Shown: one piece after another, positions 42,791 through 51,133 of the stretch
How positions within the stretch are numbered: position 1 is the first letter of the stretch
How the letters are laid out: each line of letters starts with the position of its first letter
Source: Streptomyces sclerotialus
GTDB lineage: Bacteria; Actinomycetota; Actinomycetes; Streptomycetales; Streptomycetaceae
Assembly: GCF_040907265.1 (NCBI RefSeq)
Contig: NZ_JBFOHP010000002.1
Location: forward strand, 62,001 to 126,000
DNA: 64,000 bases
Direction: 5' to 3'
Made by a program: the position numbers and the translations under genes
Notes under the pieces: model-generated
Database searches by the model: none
What the model saw: only the letters and a program-made list of their open reading frames with translations
Told to the model about the DNA's origin: nothing

Positions 42791-43326
42791 TGAGCGACTA
42801 CTACGACGCATTCGAGATGAGTCCTGTGCCCGCCCCCGGCCCGGAGGTGGTTCCGCCGGAACCGTTCCGTGGCATCTACGGAATGCCCGCGTTCGTGACG
42901 ATCCCCACGAGTGATTTGGCGGCGTCGGTGGACTTCTGGATTCGTGGGCTCGGGTTCTTCGAGCTGTTCAGCATCCCCGGCAAGGTTGTCCATCTGCGCC
43001 GGTGGGCGTTCCAGGACGTACTCCTCGTCCCGGCGGGGAGCGTTCCGGAACAGACACCAGCGATGAGCTTCAGTTTCGCGTGCGTGCTCAGCCAAGTCGA
43101 TTCCCTTGTTGAGTCCTGCCGTGCGTTGCGCCCGAACTCGGTAGACGGTCCACGGGACACTCCCTGGAACACCCGCGATGTGGCGGTGATCACCCCCGAG
43201 AATGCGCGGATCGTTTTCACGGCGGCGAAGCCCTTCGATCCGGACAGCCAGGAGGCGCGGAACCTCGAGGCCGTCGGGATCACCCCACCAGGCGTCGGTC
43301 ACGGCGACAATGAACAACGACAATGA
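42790..43326 (+). CDS. VOC (glyoxalase/bleomycin-resistance fold) protein
   Basis: The protein has about 178 residues. The VOC core begins GMPAFVTIPTSDLAASVDFW and ends VAVITPENARIVFTAAKPF, with paired beta-alpha-beta units. Such proteins act as metal-dependent lyases, dioxygenases or drug-binding proteins; here the canonical metal ligands are not all evident, so a binding role is possible. ATG 42790 follows the MerR-type promoter by seven bases. The MerR gene lies 9 bp downstream on the same strand, indicating an autoregulated two-gene unit. The stop lies within a short GACAATGAGC-type repeat. Confidence 0.85.
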   Translation: MSDYYDAFEMSPVPAPGPEVVPPEPFRGIYGMPAFVTIPTSDLAASVDFWIRGLGFFELFSIPGKVVHLRRWAFQDVLLVPAGSVPEQTPAMSFSFACVLSQVDSLVESCRALRPNSVDGPRDTPWNTRDVAVITPENARIVFTAAKPFDPDSQEARNLEAVGITPPGVGHGDNEQRQ

Positions 43327-43335
43327 GCGGCGACA

Positions 43336-44148
43336 ATGAGCAACATGCCTGATGCCACTGAAGCCGATGGCCTGACCGTCGGTCAGGTCTCGGCGCGCCT
43401 GGGCGTGACAGTCCGCGCGCTGCACCACTGGGACGAGATCGGTCTGGCGCGACCGTCACTGCGCACGGCTGCCGGATACCGGCTCTACACCGCGGGTGAT
43501 CTGGAACGTCTGCACCGCATCGTCGTCTACCGTGAGGTCGGCCTCGGCCTGGACAGGATCCAAACCATCCTGGACGACTCGACCGCAGACGTGCCCGGCG
43601 CATTGCGCGCGCAGCGCGCCCAGGTCGCTGAACGGATCGACCGCCTCCAGCAGCTCAGCGCCGGACTGGATCGGATGATCGACGCCCACGAGCGCGGCCT
43701 GCTGCTGACCGTCGAGCAGCAGGCCGCGATCTTCGGCCCCCAGTGGAACCCGGACTGGCCCGCCCAAGCCCGTCAGCGCTACGGAGACACCACGCAATGG
43801 CGGCAGTACGCCGAACGCTCAGCCTCTCGCGGCCCGGAGGAATGGCAGGCCGTCGTCGACGCCACTGCCGACCTCGACGGCGCCCTCGGGGATGCGATGG
43901 ACGCCGGCGTCACACCTGGTAGCCCAGAAGCGAATCAGCTCGTCGAGCGGCACCGCGAAGTTTTTGCTTCGTACTTTCCCCTCACCAGGCAGATGCAGGT
44001 CTGCCTCGGCCGCAAGTTTGAGGCCGATCCAGGATTCGCTGCTTACTACGACGGCATCCGCGCCGGGCTTGCCACGTGGTTCCGTCAGATCATCGACGCC
44101 AGCGCACGTGCCCACAACATCGATCCCGACACCGCTACCTGGCAGTAG
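43336..44148 (+). CDS. MerR-family regulator with TipAS-like ligand domain
   Basis: The protein has 270 residues. The MerR helix-turn-helix is LTVGQVSARLGVTVRALHHW with the wing RTAAGYRLYTAGDLERLHRI. A dimerisation coiled coil (about residues 75-120) leads to a C-terminal TipAS-like antibiotic-recognition domain (WNPDWPAQARQRYGDTTQW, EANQLVERHREVFASYFPL, FEADPGFAAYYDGIRAGLAT). TipA-type proteins bind thiopeptides or other drugs and activate promoters with 19-bp spacers, like the one upstream of the VOC gene. The start region (43303-43344) is a short repeat containing several ATGs, so ATG 43336 or 43345 may be used. Confidence 0.92.
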   Translation: MSNMPDATEADGLTVGQVSARLGVTVRALHHWDEIGLARPSLRTAAGYRLYTAGDLERLHRIVVYREVGLGLDRIQTILDDSTADVPGALRAQRAQVAERIDRLQQLSAGLDRMIDAHERGLLLTVEQQAAIFGPQWNPDWPAQARQRYGDTTQWRQYAERSASRGPEEWQAVVDATADLDGALGDAMDAGVTPGSPEANQLVERHREVFASYFPLTRQMQVCLGRKFEADPGFAAYYDGIRAGLATWFRQIIDASARAHNIDPDTATWQ

Positions 44149-44405
44149 ACCGCGGGCCGGAAGCCTGCGCCCCTGGAGTCATCCGAGACATGAGAAATAT
44201 CCGAGACACGTGACATAACCGGGGCATCCGACACCCTCACGAGTCCGGAGGTCCCACTCACTCACACAAACGCCCGCCTGCCCCCTCGCGGAAGGCAGCG
44301 GATCATCGACTCGCAGGCGTGGTGCTGCGCGGGAGCAGGGGCGGCGCGGAGTGGCAGCGTTTCCGCCATGCGATGTGTCGCCTGGTTCACAAGCCCAGGT
44401 AAGGG

Positions 44406-44587
44406 TTGTCCGATGTGCGGATCGACACCCGACTCATGGGGGGCGGGGAAGAACGCCTCGCCGTCCTTGAGGACGAATGCGCACGACTGATCCCGCTCGG
44501 CGCAGTACACGTACGGACGCTGTACGACGGCAATGATGCGCGCATCCGATGCTGGACATCGAAGGCAACGAGTTCTGTATCGACTGA
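44406..44587 (+). pseudogene. Decayed VOC-family protein (C-terminal half)
   Basis: DTRLMGGGEERLAVLEDECA, then RLIPLGAVHVRTLYDG, matches the C-terminal half of Streptomyces VOC proteins. The expected last motif MLDIEGNEFCID follows in a different frame and stops at 44587. The N-terminal half and a segment between the two parts are missing. Confidence 0.65.
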
Positions 44588-44599
44588 GCATACGGGGCG

Positions 44600-44935
44600 G
44601 CAGTCGTCCCGTGAGGACGAGCTCGTGCAGCCGGGCGAGGCCGCTCCTCCTTCCCAGCTGGCAGTTCGGTCTGGCCGCGTTCACGGCGGTGCGGAATGAG
44701 CAGGCCAGTACACCGGTACCGCGGTAGCCCGATAGCCGCCGTCCGCGATGACCGTGGCCCGGCCAACGGCGGCCTTCGCACCGGTAAGTTCTCACGCCTT
44801 GCCGGCATTGAGGGCACCCGTGGCCGACTGGCCGTTGGCGACGACGAGTCGCGGGTCGGCGTCGATGACGACCTGGTGGTTGGTTGAATACCGGTAGTTT
44901 TCCGACTGCTCGGCCACCAGACGAGCTGACGCGGC
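44600..44935 (-). mobile_element. IS112-like transposase remnant
   Basis: The minus strand reads VAEQSENYRYSTNHQVVIDA, DPRLVVANGQ, then after a stop ELTGAKAAVGRATVIADGGY and, in another frame, LIPHRRERGQTELPAGKEER. These are consecutive motifs of IS112-like transposases (KNYRYSTNHQVVIDADTRLVVAVGRP, GAK-AVG-TTTIADGGYQGTGLVIPHRR). Frameshifts and stops show it is dead, and the ends are missing. Confidence 0.75.
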
Positions 44936-45063
44936 CTCAAATTCGTACAGCCCCCACCCGTAGCCCTCGCCGCCGCGTTCCCGGATCGCCTTCAGCAGTC
45001 GCCGGAACCTCATCGCCCCGTAGCTCAGTGAACGTCTCCACCCGCACCCACACCCACACTCGC

Positions 45064-45101
45064 TCAACCCTCAACCCTCAGCCCTCAGCCCTCAGCCCTC
45101 A
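45064..45101. repeat. 7-bp tandem array
   Basis: TCAACCC occurs twice and TCAGCCC about three to four times in direct succession. The surrounding 44936-45189 has no supported gene; a short plus-strand frame (ALIAAFFDVLYMDGEQPGRA) is unassigned. Confidence 0.8.
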
Positions 45102-45189
45102 GCGCCTATACACAGGAAATGCCCTGATCGCGGCCTTCTTCGACGTGCTTTACATGGACGGTGAGCAGCCGGGCCGCGCGGCCGAGCAA

Positions 45190-45996
45190 TCAATTCTCGA
45201 AGTCACCCGAACCGGATTCTCGAAATGCGCGTAGCTGCTGGCTCTTCCGGCGCTGTTCGGTGCGTGCCTTCTTGTGGTCGTACGGCTCGGCGGGGGCGGG
45301 CTCGTCGCGAATCTCGGCGAGTTGTTCGGTAATGGCCGTCATAATGCGGTCGGTGACGGCGCGCAGCACCTCGGCGGTGGGGTCTTGGTCGTAGAACTCT
45401 TCGAGGTCGACGGGCGGCCCGGCCTTCACGCGCAGTGTCTTGCGCGGGAAGAGGCGGAGCTTCTTCTCCTTGGCGTACGGCGGCATCGCCTCGTTGGCGC
45501 CCCACTGGGCGACCGGGATGACGGGTGCCTTGGTGAGCAGCGCGACCCGGGCGGCGCCGGTCTTGCCCTGCATGGGCCACATGTCGGGGTCCCGGGTGAG
45601 GGTGCCTTCGGGGTAGAAGGCGACGCACTCGCCCCGGTTGATGGCGTCCACGGCGGCCCGGAAGGCGGTGGCCGCGTCGGTGGACTCGCGGTACACGGGG
45701 ATCTGTCCCGTGCCGCGCATGACCGCGCCGACGAAGCCGCCCTTGAAGAGGCCGGCCTTGGCGAGGAATCGCGGGACCCGTCCGCTGTTGTACTGATAGT
45801 GCGCGTAGGAGAGCGGGTCGAGATACGAGTTGTGGTTGACCGCGGTGATGAATCCGCCTTCGGCCGGAATGTTCTCCATTCCCTGCCAGTCCCGCTTGAA
45901 CAGCACCACGAGCGGCGGTTTTGCGATGACCGCGGCGAGGCGGTACCAGAAGCCGATTCTGCGGCGGGGCGCACCGAACAGCCTACGCCTACGCAT
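45190..45996 (-). CDS. plsC: 1-acyl-sn-glycerol-3-phosphate acyltransferase (PlsC family)
   Basis: The protein has 268 residues. The acyltransferase motifs are complete: NHNSYLDPLS (H-X4-D), GQIPVYRE, FYPEGTLTRD (E-G-T) and KAPVIPVAQWG. PlsC transfers an acyl group to lysophosphatidic acid in phospholipid synthesis at the membrane; the KPPLVVLFKRDWQGMENIP start is typical of the actinomycete group. ATG 45996 has GAGAAGGCGGG upstream and is the family start. The frame, however, is open for another 81 codons to ATG 46239, which is coupled to the DUF6313-like gene; that part has different ancestry. Confidence 0.88.
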   Translation of the reverse strand: MRRRRLFGAPRRRIGFWYRLAAVIAKPPLVVLFKRDWQGMENIPAEGGFITAVNHNSYLDPLSYAHYQYNSGRVPRFLAKAGLFKGGFVGAVMRGTGQIPVYRESTDAATAFRAAVDAINRGECVAFYPEGTLTRDPDMWPMQGKTGAARVALLTKAPVIPVAQWGANEAMPPYAKEKKLRLFPRKTLRVKAGPPVDLEEFYDQDPTAEVLRAVTDRIMTAITEQLAEIRDEPAPAEPYDHKKARTEQRRKSQQLRAFRESGSGDFEN

Positions 45997-46239
45997 CCCG
46001 CCTTCTCGGGGATGCGGCGCATATGGAATGTTCGCATCACGCGCCGGTGCGGATGGGTTCGGTATCAATCGTAGGAACACGCGCCGCAGTTGCTGTGAAT
46101 CTCGTTTTCCTGGGGGGCGGTTCATTCCGATCTGCGTGACCAGTTGCGCTGCATCGCGGACTGCGTCTTGTTCGGCGTGCGGGCGCGTCGAGTTGATCAT
46201 CTCGCGGATGACCTGTTCGGCAGGAGTCCTGTCCGTCAT
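45997..46239 (-). pseudogene. Truncated reading frame fused in frame to plsC
   Basis: Starting at ATG 46239, which overlaps the stop of the DUF6313-like gene by ATGA, 81 codons (MTDRTPAEQVIREMINSTRP, then AVRDAAQLVTQIGMNRPPGK) run without stop into plsC. The segment does not belong to the acyltransferase family. It is probably the 5' part of a second gene in the DUF6313 operon whose 3' part was lost by deletion. Confidence 0.5.
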
Positions 46240-46946
46240 GTGATCACTCCCGCTCGGTCCGAAGCGGCGGCGTCTTGGCTGCATGCCCAGCAGCTCCCGA
46301 CTTCAAGCAAACCACGGGCGAGCGTACGAGCGAGGTTTTCGGCGCAACGCGAGGCTTCTGACGCTGTCATGTCTTCCAGTTCCTTGGCCCGGTCGGCGAT
46401 GTGCTGAACCGTGCGCGTCCAATGCTCCTTCGCCAAGGACCAGTTTCCCTGATGGACGCCTCTGGTGAATTCCTCCGCGAAGCGCCGGGCTTCCCCGCCC
46501 TCCTGATGGAGATCGGTGAGTGTCTTCACCCATTCTTCCGCCGCGGGAGGAGTCGAAGGGGTAGATATCTCTTCCCGCATCTGTGTCAGCAATTCGTCTG
46601 AAGGTACTCGTCGCCGCTGATCGATCTGCCGGTTGACCAGATACCCGGATGCGCCACCCACAACAGCGGGGACGAGGAGCCATCCCGTCAAGGACAGGAA
46701 CCAGCCGTAGAGGCGGTACCGGGTGTCGGCGGGCGAGGTGATCCCGATGAGCACCTCGTAGGCCATCGTCCACCCGATGAGCAAACCGCCGCCTGAGTAC
46801 AGGGCAACGAATGCAAGGCCCCACAACAGGAACCTGGTGAGGAGCCAGTGCCGCGGCCGGTTCAGACGTGAAACCGCCCTCCGCTTGTCTCGCAATCGCT
46901 CCCGCCACGAGTCAGGTGGCGGATGCGCAAGGGGAGGCTGTGTCAC
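46236..46946 (-). CDS. DUF6313-family membrane protein
   Basis: The protein has about 236 residues. After a basic N-terminus, two pairs of membrane segments include FLLWGLAFVALYSGGGLLIG and GWLLVPAVVGGASGYLVNRQ, separated by AYEVLIGITSPADTRYRL. This matches the DUF6313 pattern. The C-terminal half is soluble and helical (EEWVKTLTDLHQEGGEARRF). GTG 46946 is chosen from the family start; the frame continues upstream through a tandem repeat and an IS remnant, so the longer version is unlikely. Function is unknown. It is translationally coupled to the truncated frame downstream. Confidence 0.75.
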   Translation of the reverse strand: MTQPPLAHPPPDSWRERLRDKRRAVSRLNRPRHWLLTRFLLWGLAFVALYSGGGLLIGWTMAYEVLIGITSPADTRYRLYGWFLSLTGWLLVPAVVGGASGYLVNRQIDQRRRVPSDELLTQMREEISTPSTPPAAEEWVKTLTDLHQEGGEARRFAEEFTRGVHQGNWSLAKEHWTRTVQHIADRAKELEDMTASEASRCAENLARTLARGLLEVGSCWACSQDAAASDRAGVIT

Positions 46947-47101
46947 ATGACCAAGGTAGTTGAATGTTCGTCGCCTGCCTGGCAGTTGAAGGAGATGACA
47001 CTGGAGAGCATGGCGGGCTTGGGGAGGCAGGCGGGCCTGGCGGGCCTGGATGGCTGCCTCCCCGAGTTCCGTGACCGGAGAGTCAGGTTGTGCCGGTGCG
47101 G

Positions 47102-47155
47102 CGGTCGCAGCGGTCGCGACGGTCGCGGCGGTCGCGGCGGTCGCGGCGGTCGTCG
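47102..47155. repeat. 9-bp tandem array, six copies
   Basis: CGGTCGCGG-type units run without interruption (first copies CGGTCGCAG and CGGTCGCGA, last CGGTCGTCG). The array lies upstream of the DUF6313-like gene. Confidence 0.9.
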
Positions 47156-47269
47156 AGTCAGTGTGCGACGCCGAACTGGGCCGGGGCGGACTCCGGCCAA
47201 CGGGCCCAAAGCGGGCCCTGTTGTCCACAGCAGTTCCCGCCGGTGGTCGATGGCATCCCGCGCGTAGCC

Positions 47270-47515
47270 AGGCGGCCCGGGCCGCCCGCGCCGCCATGCC
47301 CACCTTCCGCCGGTCGACCGGCGACGGACCAGTGTCAGCGCCCTTTTTCCGTGCGGACGTGGGAGCCGGCCACGCACACCCGGAACCAGTCGAGTTCGCC
47401 GGCCGCGTTCAGCTGGCCGCGGGCCCGCGACTCCTTCGGCGAGGGCGGCAGCCGCGGCTCGATCAGCGCCCACAAGCTGTCGTCCACGATCCACGGCCGG
47501 GTACTCATATCCTCC
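47270..47515 (-). mobile_element. IS5-group transposase remnant with internal deletion
   Basis: The minus strand reads MSTRPWIVDDSLWALIEPRL then PPSPKESRARG, and jumps directly to LNAAGELDWFRVCVAGSHVR followed, one frame over, by GADTGPSPVDRRK. Both parts are standard for Streptomyces IS5-group transposases, but the ~50 residues between them are deleted. The catalytic Asp in CVDGSH is replaced by Ala (CVAGSH). Confidence 0.75.
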
Positions 47516-47613
47516 CGAACGGCGGAACGGTTCTTGGCGAGGCTGGTTGCCAGGCTATTCACCGGCCAGGACGTGGATGGGGATCTTGGTGATGTCAGGG
47601 CGTAACGGGGAGG

Positions 47614-48048
47614 CTAACGAGGTGCCGCGAGTACGTCCCGGAGTACGTTCGCGAGCGTGACGCGGGCCAGCTCGTGTCTCAGGGTGTCCTCGATGCCCTC
47701 GTAGACGCCCTGCATCGCTGGCTGGATGCCGTAGCCCACCACGCATCCCTGGTCCGGGGTGGTGCGGTGCATCGCGAACAGCGGGCCCCGTTCCACTGCC
47801 TCGTACACGTCGAGCAGGGTCATCGACCCCAGCTCGCGCGCCAGCGACCAGCCCGCGCCCACGCCCCGCCGGGACTCCACGAGCCCGGCCCTGCGCAACT
47901 CGCCGAGCAGCCGCCTGATCACCACAGGGTTGGTGTTCGCGCTGGTCGCGATCTGCTCGGAGGTGGCGACCTCATGGCCCTGGCGCTGGTAGAGACCGAT
48001 CCAGACCAGCGCGTGGGCGGCGATGGTCAACCTGCTGTTGGCACTCAT
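47614..48048 (-). CDS. Rrf2-family transcriptional regulator
   Basis: The protein has 144 residues. SRLTIAAHALVWIGLYQRQG and VATSEQIATSANTNPVVIRR with LLGELRRAGLVESRRGVGAG form the Rrf2 winged helix. The cysteine region of iron-sulfur members is reduced to a single Cys (DQGCVVGYGIQ), so it probably does not hold a [2Fe-2S] cluster through three Cys. ATG 48048 follows GAGGAGGG. It diverges from an SDR gene; the intergenic region has repeated GTTACGACA-type palindromes, so it likely represses both genes in response to redox or electrophile stress. Confidence 0.9.
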   Translation of the reverse strand: MSANSRLTIAAHALVWIGLYQRQGHEVATSEQIATSANTNPVVIRRLLGELRRAGLVESRRGVGAGWSLARELGSMTLLDVYEAVERGPLFAMHRTTPDQGCVVGYGIQPAMQGVYEGIEDTLRHELARVTLANVLRDVLAAPR

Positions 48049-48076
48049 GAACCCTCCTCTCGACCGCAACGATCCA

Positions 48077-48128
48077 TGTTACGACAGCACAGACGTAACA
48101 GCGAAGGTTGCGACAAGCTGTCGTAACA
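48077..48128. promoter_or_regulatory. Operator region of the Rrf2 regulator
   Basis: Half-sites TGTTACG (48077-48083) and CGTAACA (48094-48100) form one dyad. GTTGCGACA-AGC-TGTCGTAAC (8 of 9 matches) forms a second, ending at 48127. The outer arms TGTTACGACAGC and GCTGTCGTAACA are perfect 12-bp inverted repeats. A further GTTGCGAC half-site lies near 48135. The cluster lies between the divergent starts. Confidence 0.75.
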
Positions 48129-48175
48129 ATTACCGTTGCGACTATCGGGCAGTGTCAATCAACGAGGTGAGAAGA

Positions 48176-48931
48176 ATGAGCAAGCCATTCACGAGCAAGG
48201 TCGCCCTGGTCACCGGGGGGTCGCGCGGACTGGGAGCCGCGACCGTACGACTGCTGGCCGAGCAGGGCGCCGACGTCGCCTTCACCTATGTCAGCTCCGA
48301 GAAGCAGGCGCAGGTCGTCGTCGACGAGGTGCGCGGCAAGGGAGCGAAGGCCATCGCCTTCCGGTCCGACCAGGCGGACACGAGCCGGGCGCCGGCGCTG
48401 ATCGACGACGTGGTCGCGTACTTCGGCGGCCTGGACATCCTCGTCAACAACGCGGCGATCTCGGTGGAGCAGGGCCGCACGGTGGACGACCCGGACGCCG
48501 ACACCGCCGCACTGGACCGGATGCACGCCACCAACTACCTCGGCGTGATCGCCGTCATCCGGGCCGCCTCCCGCGTGCTGCGCGCGGGCGGCCGCATCAT
48601 CACGGTGAGTTCCGGACTGGGCTCCCGGGTCGGCGCCCCCGGGCTTGCCGACTACGCGGCGACCAAGTCAGGGATCGAGAGGTACACCATGGGGGTCGCA
48701 CGGGACCTCGGGCCCCGAAACATCACGGCCAACGTCGTCGAGGCCGGACTGATGGAGGGCGGCATGGAAGGGCCGGGCCCCGAGATCCTCAAGGCCCTGG
48801 TCAGCTCGCTGTCCCTGCAGCGCATGGGTCACCCCGAAGAAATCGCCGCGGCAATCGCCTTTCTGGCGAGTCCCGACGCGTCGTACGTCACGGGCGCGGT
48901 GCTGGACGCCCACGGTGGCTACAACGCCTGA
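48176..48931 (+). CDS. Short-chain dehydrogenase/reductase
   Basis: The protein has 251 residues with all classical SDR motifs: the cofactor loop VALVTGGSRGLGAATVRLLA, NNAAI near residue 88, the catalytic Ser in ITVSSGLGSR, Tyr/Lys in GLADYAATKSG (Y-A-A-T-K) and the end TGAVLDAHGGYNA. The basic region after the glycine motif favours NADP(H). Such enzymes reduce keto groups or quinones. GAGGTGAGAAGA precedes ATG 48176. It diverges from the Rrf2 gene and is the likely target. Confidence 0.92.
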   Translation: MSKPFTSKVALVTGGSRGLGAATVRLLAEQGADVAFTYVSSEKQAQVVVDEVRGKGAKAIAFRSDQADTSRAPALIDDVVAYFGGLDILVNNAAISVEQGRTVDDPDADTAALDRMHATNYLGVIAVIRAASRVLRAGGRIITVSSGLGSRVGAPGLADYAATKSGIERYTMGVARDLGPRNITANVVEAGLMEGGMEGPGPEILKALVSSLSLQRMGHPEEIAAAIAFLASPDASYVTGAVLDAHGGYNA

Positions 48932-49365
48932 ACCGGAACCCCTGCCGCGCGCCCCCGAAGGACATCGCGCCTTCGGGCCCACCGCTCCGTACGCGCGCCA
49001 CTCCAGCACATCGGGGCCATGATGCAGGCCGCGTACAACGAGGGCGTGGACGCACATGCCTCTCGTACGACAGGGTGGACGGACATGTCCTGTGTACGAG
49101 GGAGTACCCATGACGGTCGCGGTGTGCCAGCCGCCGGCCGTCGACCGGGGACGACGACCTCATTGAGTCACCACGCCTCCAGCACGCATGCCGTCGCCAC
49201 TGAGTTTCTCCGCGTTTCTTCGCCGGCAACGCGTTGTGCAGCTGGCCTTGCCCCGCCCACTCACTGTGCGGCGAGCCGACCGCTCTGGCCACGGGGAAGC
49301 GCCCAGTGCCGTCCACCGGGCAGCGCCCAGTGCCGTCCGCCGCGAGGAAATCCGAGCGCGATCCG
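48932..49365. other. Intergenic region, no gene recognised
   Basis: About 430 bp between the SDR gene and the convergent sigma factor gene. It includes a duplicated GCGCCCAGTGCCGTCC (near 49298-49340). No conserved protein is evident in any frame. Confidence 0.45.
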
Positions 49366-50532
49366 TCAGCGACATCGGCGGGAGTTGAGCCGGGCGGCCT
49401 GGCGGGTCAGGTGGTCGCGCTCGGCGAGGTTGGGCGCCTTGTGGGCGGCCTCTGCGTACAGCCGTGCCGCCGTGGCCAGGTCGCCGTCGCGCTCATGGAG
49501 GTACGCCGCCACCGCGGCGTGGCGGGGCAGGGAGTCGTCCAGCGCCGCGAGTGCCGCCAGGCCGGCGCGCGGCCCGTCGGCCTCCCCGACGGCGACCGCG
49601 CGGTTGAGCCGGACGACGGGGCTGTCGGTCAGGCGCGTGAGCTCGTCGTACCACTCGACGATCTGCACCCAGTCCGTCTCCTCGGCGGTGGGCGCGTCGG
49701 CGTGGAGGGCGGCGATGGCGGCCTGGGCCTGGAACTCGCCCAGCCGGTCGCGGGCGAGGGCCGCCTGCAGGATCCCGACGCCCTCGGCGATCAACGCGGT
49801 GTCCCACCGACCGCGGTCCTGCTGGGCGAGCGGTACCAGGCTGCCGTCGGACGCGGTACGGGCAGCACGCCGGGCGTGGTGGAGCAGCATGAGGGCGAGC
49901 AGCCCCGCCACCTCGGGGTGGTCGATCGCGGCCGCGAGCTGCCGGGTGAGCCGGATGGCCTCGGCGGCGAGGTCGACGTCCCCGGAGTAGCCCTCGTTGA
50001 AGACCAGGTAGAGGACGCGCAGCACAGTGGCGACGTCACCGGGCTGATCGAAGCGGACGCCGGAGACGGTGCGCTTGGCCCGACTGATGCGCTGCGCCAT
50101 GGTTGTTTCGGGCACCAGGTATGCCTGGGCGATCTGGCGGGTGGTCAGCCCACCGACGGCGCGCAGCGTGAGCGCGACCGCCGATGCCGGGGACAGCGAC
50201 GGGTGAGCGCACAGGAAGTAGAGCTGGAGAGTGTCGTCCACCGCGGGCGCCGGCCCGGGCGCCGGCTCCTCCTCGACGCGGTACTCACGCCGGCGGCGGG
50301 CGGCCTCGGCGCGCGTCGCGTCGAGGAACTTGCGCCAGGCCACGGTGACCAGCCAGCCCTTCGCATCCCGTGGAGGGTCGGCCGGCCAGACCCGGAGCGC
50401 CTCGACAAGTGCGTCCTGCACGGCGTCCTCGGCCGCCGCGAAGTCGGCTCCGCGGCGGACGAGGATGGTGAGCACGCTCGGCGTGAGGCTCCGGAGCAGG
50501 GCCTCGTCCATCTGAGGCACCTGAGAGGTCAC
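49366..50532 (-). CDS. ECF42-type RNA polymerase sigma factor with C-terminal TPR-like extension
   Basis: The protein has 388 residues. Sigma region 2 is FAAAEDAVQDALVEALRVWP and DAKGWLVTVAWRKFLDATRA. Region 4 is LTLRAVGGLTTRQIAQAYLV then PETTMAQRISRAKRTV. A long C-terminal helical extension (EAIRLTRQLAAAIDHPEVAG, AAVAAYLHERDGDLATAARL) defines the ECF42 group, which lacks a separate anti-sigma factor and is controlled through the extension. GTG 50532 overlaps the stop of the DGPF gene (GTGA), which decides the start. ECF42 factors are nearly always paired with DGPF-family proteins, as here. Confidence 0.9.
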   Translation of the reverse strand: MTSQVPQMDEALLRSLTPSVLTILVRRGADFAAAEDAVQDALVEALRVWPADPPRDAKGWLVTVAWRKFLDATRAEAARRRREYRVEEEPAPGPAPAVDDTLQLYFLCAHPSLSPASAVALTLRAVGGLTTRQIAQAYLVPETTMAQRISRAKRTVSGVRFDQPGDVATVLRVLYLVFNEGYSGDVDLAAEAIRLTRQLAAAIDHPEVAGLLALMLLHHARRAARTASDGSLVPLAQQDRGRWDTALIAEGVGILQAALARDRLGEFQAQAAIAALHADAPTAEETDWVQIVEWYDELTRLTDSPVVRLNRAVAVGEADGPRAGLAALAALDDSLPRHAAVAAYLHERDGDLATAARLYAEAAHKAPNLAERDHLTRQAARLNSRRCR

Positions 50533-50936
50533 TCCGTGATGGTGGGCGGCTCGGCCAGGCACGGGCGGACCTCCAGCCACTCGTGAATCGGCTTGCCGCC
50601 CGCCCCGGGGGCGGCCGACAGCTCCCCGGCCAGCTCGACCGCGCGCTCGTAGCTGTCGACGTCGATCACCATCCAGCCGGCGATGAGGTCCTTGGTCTCG
50701 GGGAACGGGCCGTCGGTGACCGGCGGGCGCCCTTCACCGTCGTAGCGGACCCACGCGCCCTCGGGGGCGAGCGCCTGACCGTGGACGAACTCGCCGGTCT
50801 TCTCGAGCCGGGCGGCGAAGTCGTGCATGAACTGCACGTGCGCCGTGACCTCTTCCGGTGTCCACTGGTCCATCGGCACGTTGTTGACCGGAGCCGGGGC
50901 GCCTCGGTAGTGCTTCAGCAGCAGGTACTTGGCCAT
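50529..50936 (-). CDS. YCII/DGPF-domain protein, partner of the ECF42 sigma factor
   Basis: The protein has 135 residues. It begins MAKYLLLKHYRGAPAP and contains the signature VTDGPFPETKDLIAGWMVID, ending IHEWLEVRPC. DGPF proteins are YCII-like dimers of unknown activity that are co-transcribed with ECF42 sigma factors and are usually their main target genes. GAGGAGAAC lies before the ATG. The stop overlaps the sigma start by 4 bp, so expression is coupled and probably self-amplifying. Confidence 0.92.
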   Translation of the reverse strand: MAKYLLLKHYRGAPAPVNNVPMDQWTPEEVTAHVQFMHDFAARLEKTGEFVHGQALAPEGAWVRYDGEGRPPVTDGPFPETKDLIAGWMVIDVDSYERAVELAGELSAAPGAGGKPIHEWLEVRPCLAEPPTITE

Positions 50937-51133
50937 CGTCGTTCTCCTCGGGGCTCGGACGACCCATTGTGGTCGCTTTCACCTCGGGGACGGAGCCGGA
51001 CGCGGGTTCTCGACATCGCCGTCCGATTTTTTCGCACTCTCTTGGATGAGCGTGGGCGAGCCGCCCGCCCGCTCCGCATCGCTCCGACTCCGCCGGTGGG
51101 GCGATGTCAGTGCCTGTTGGCACTATTGCGCTC

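Noticed and set aside
49166..50586. Plus-strand frames opposite the sigma factor gene
   Set aside because: The minus strand carries sigma regions 2 and 4 and overlaps the DGPF gene in the arrangement known for ECF42.
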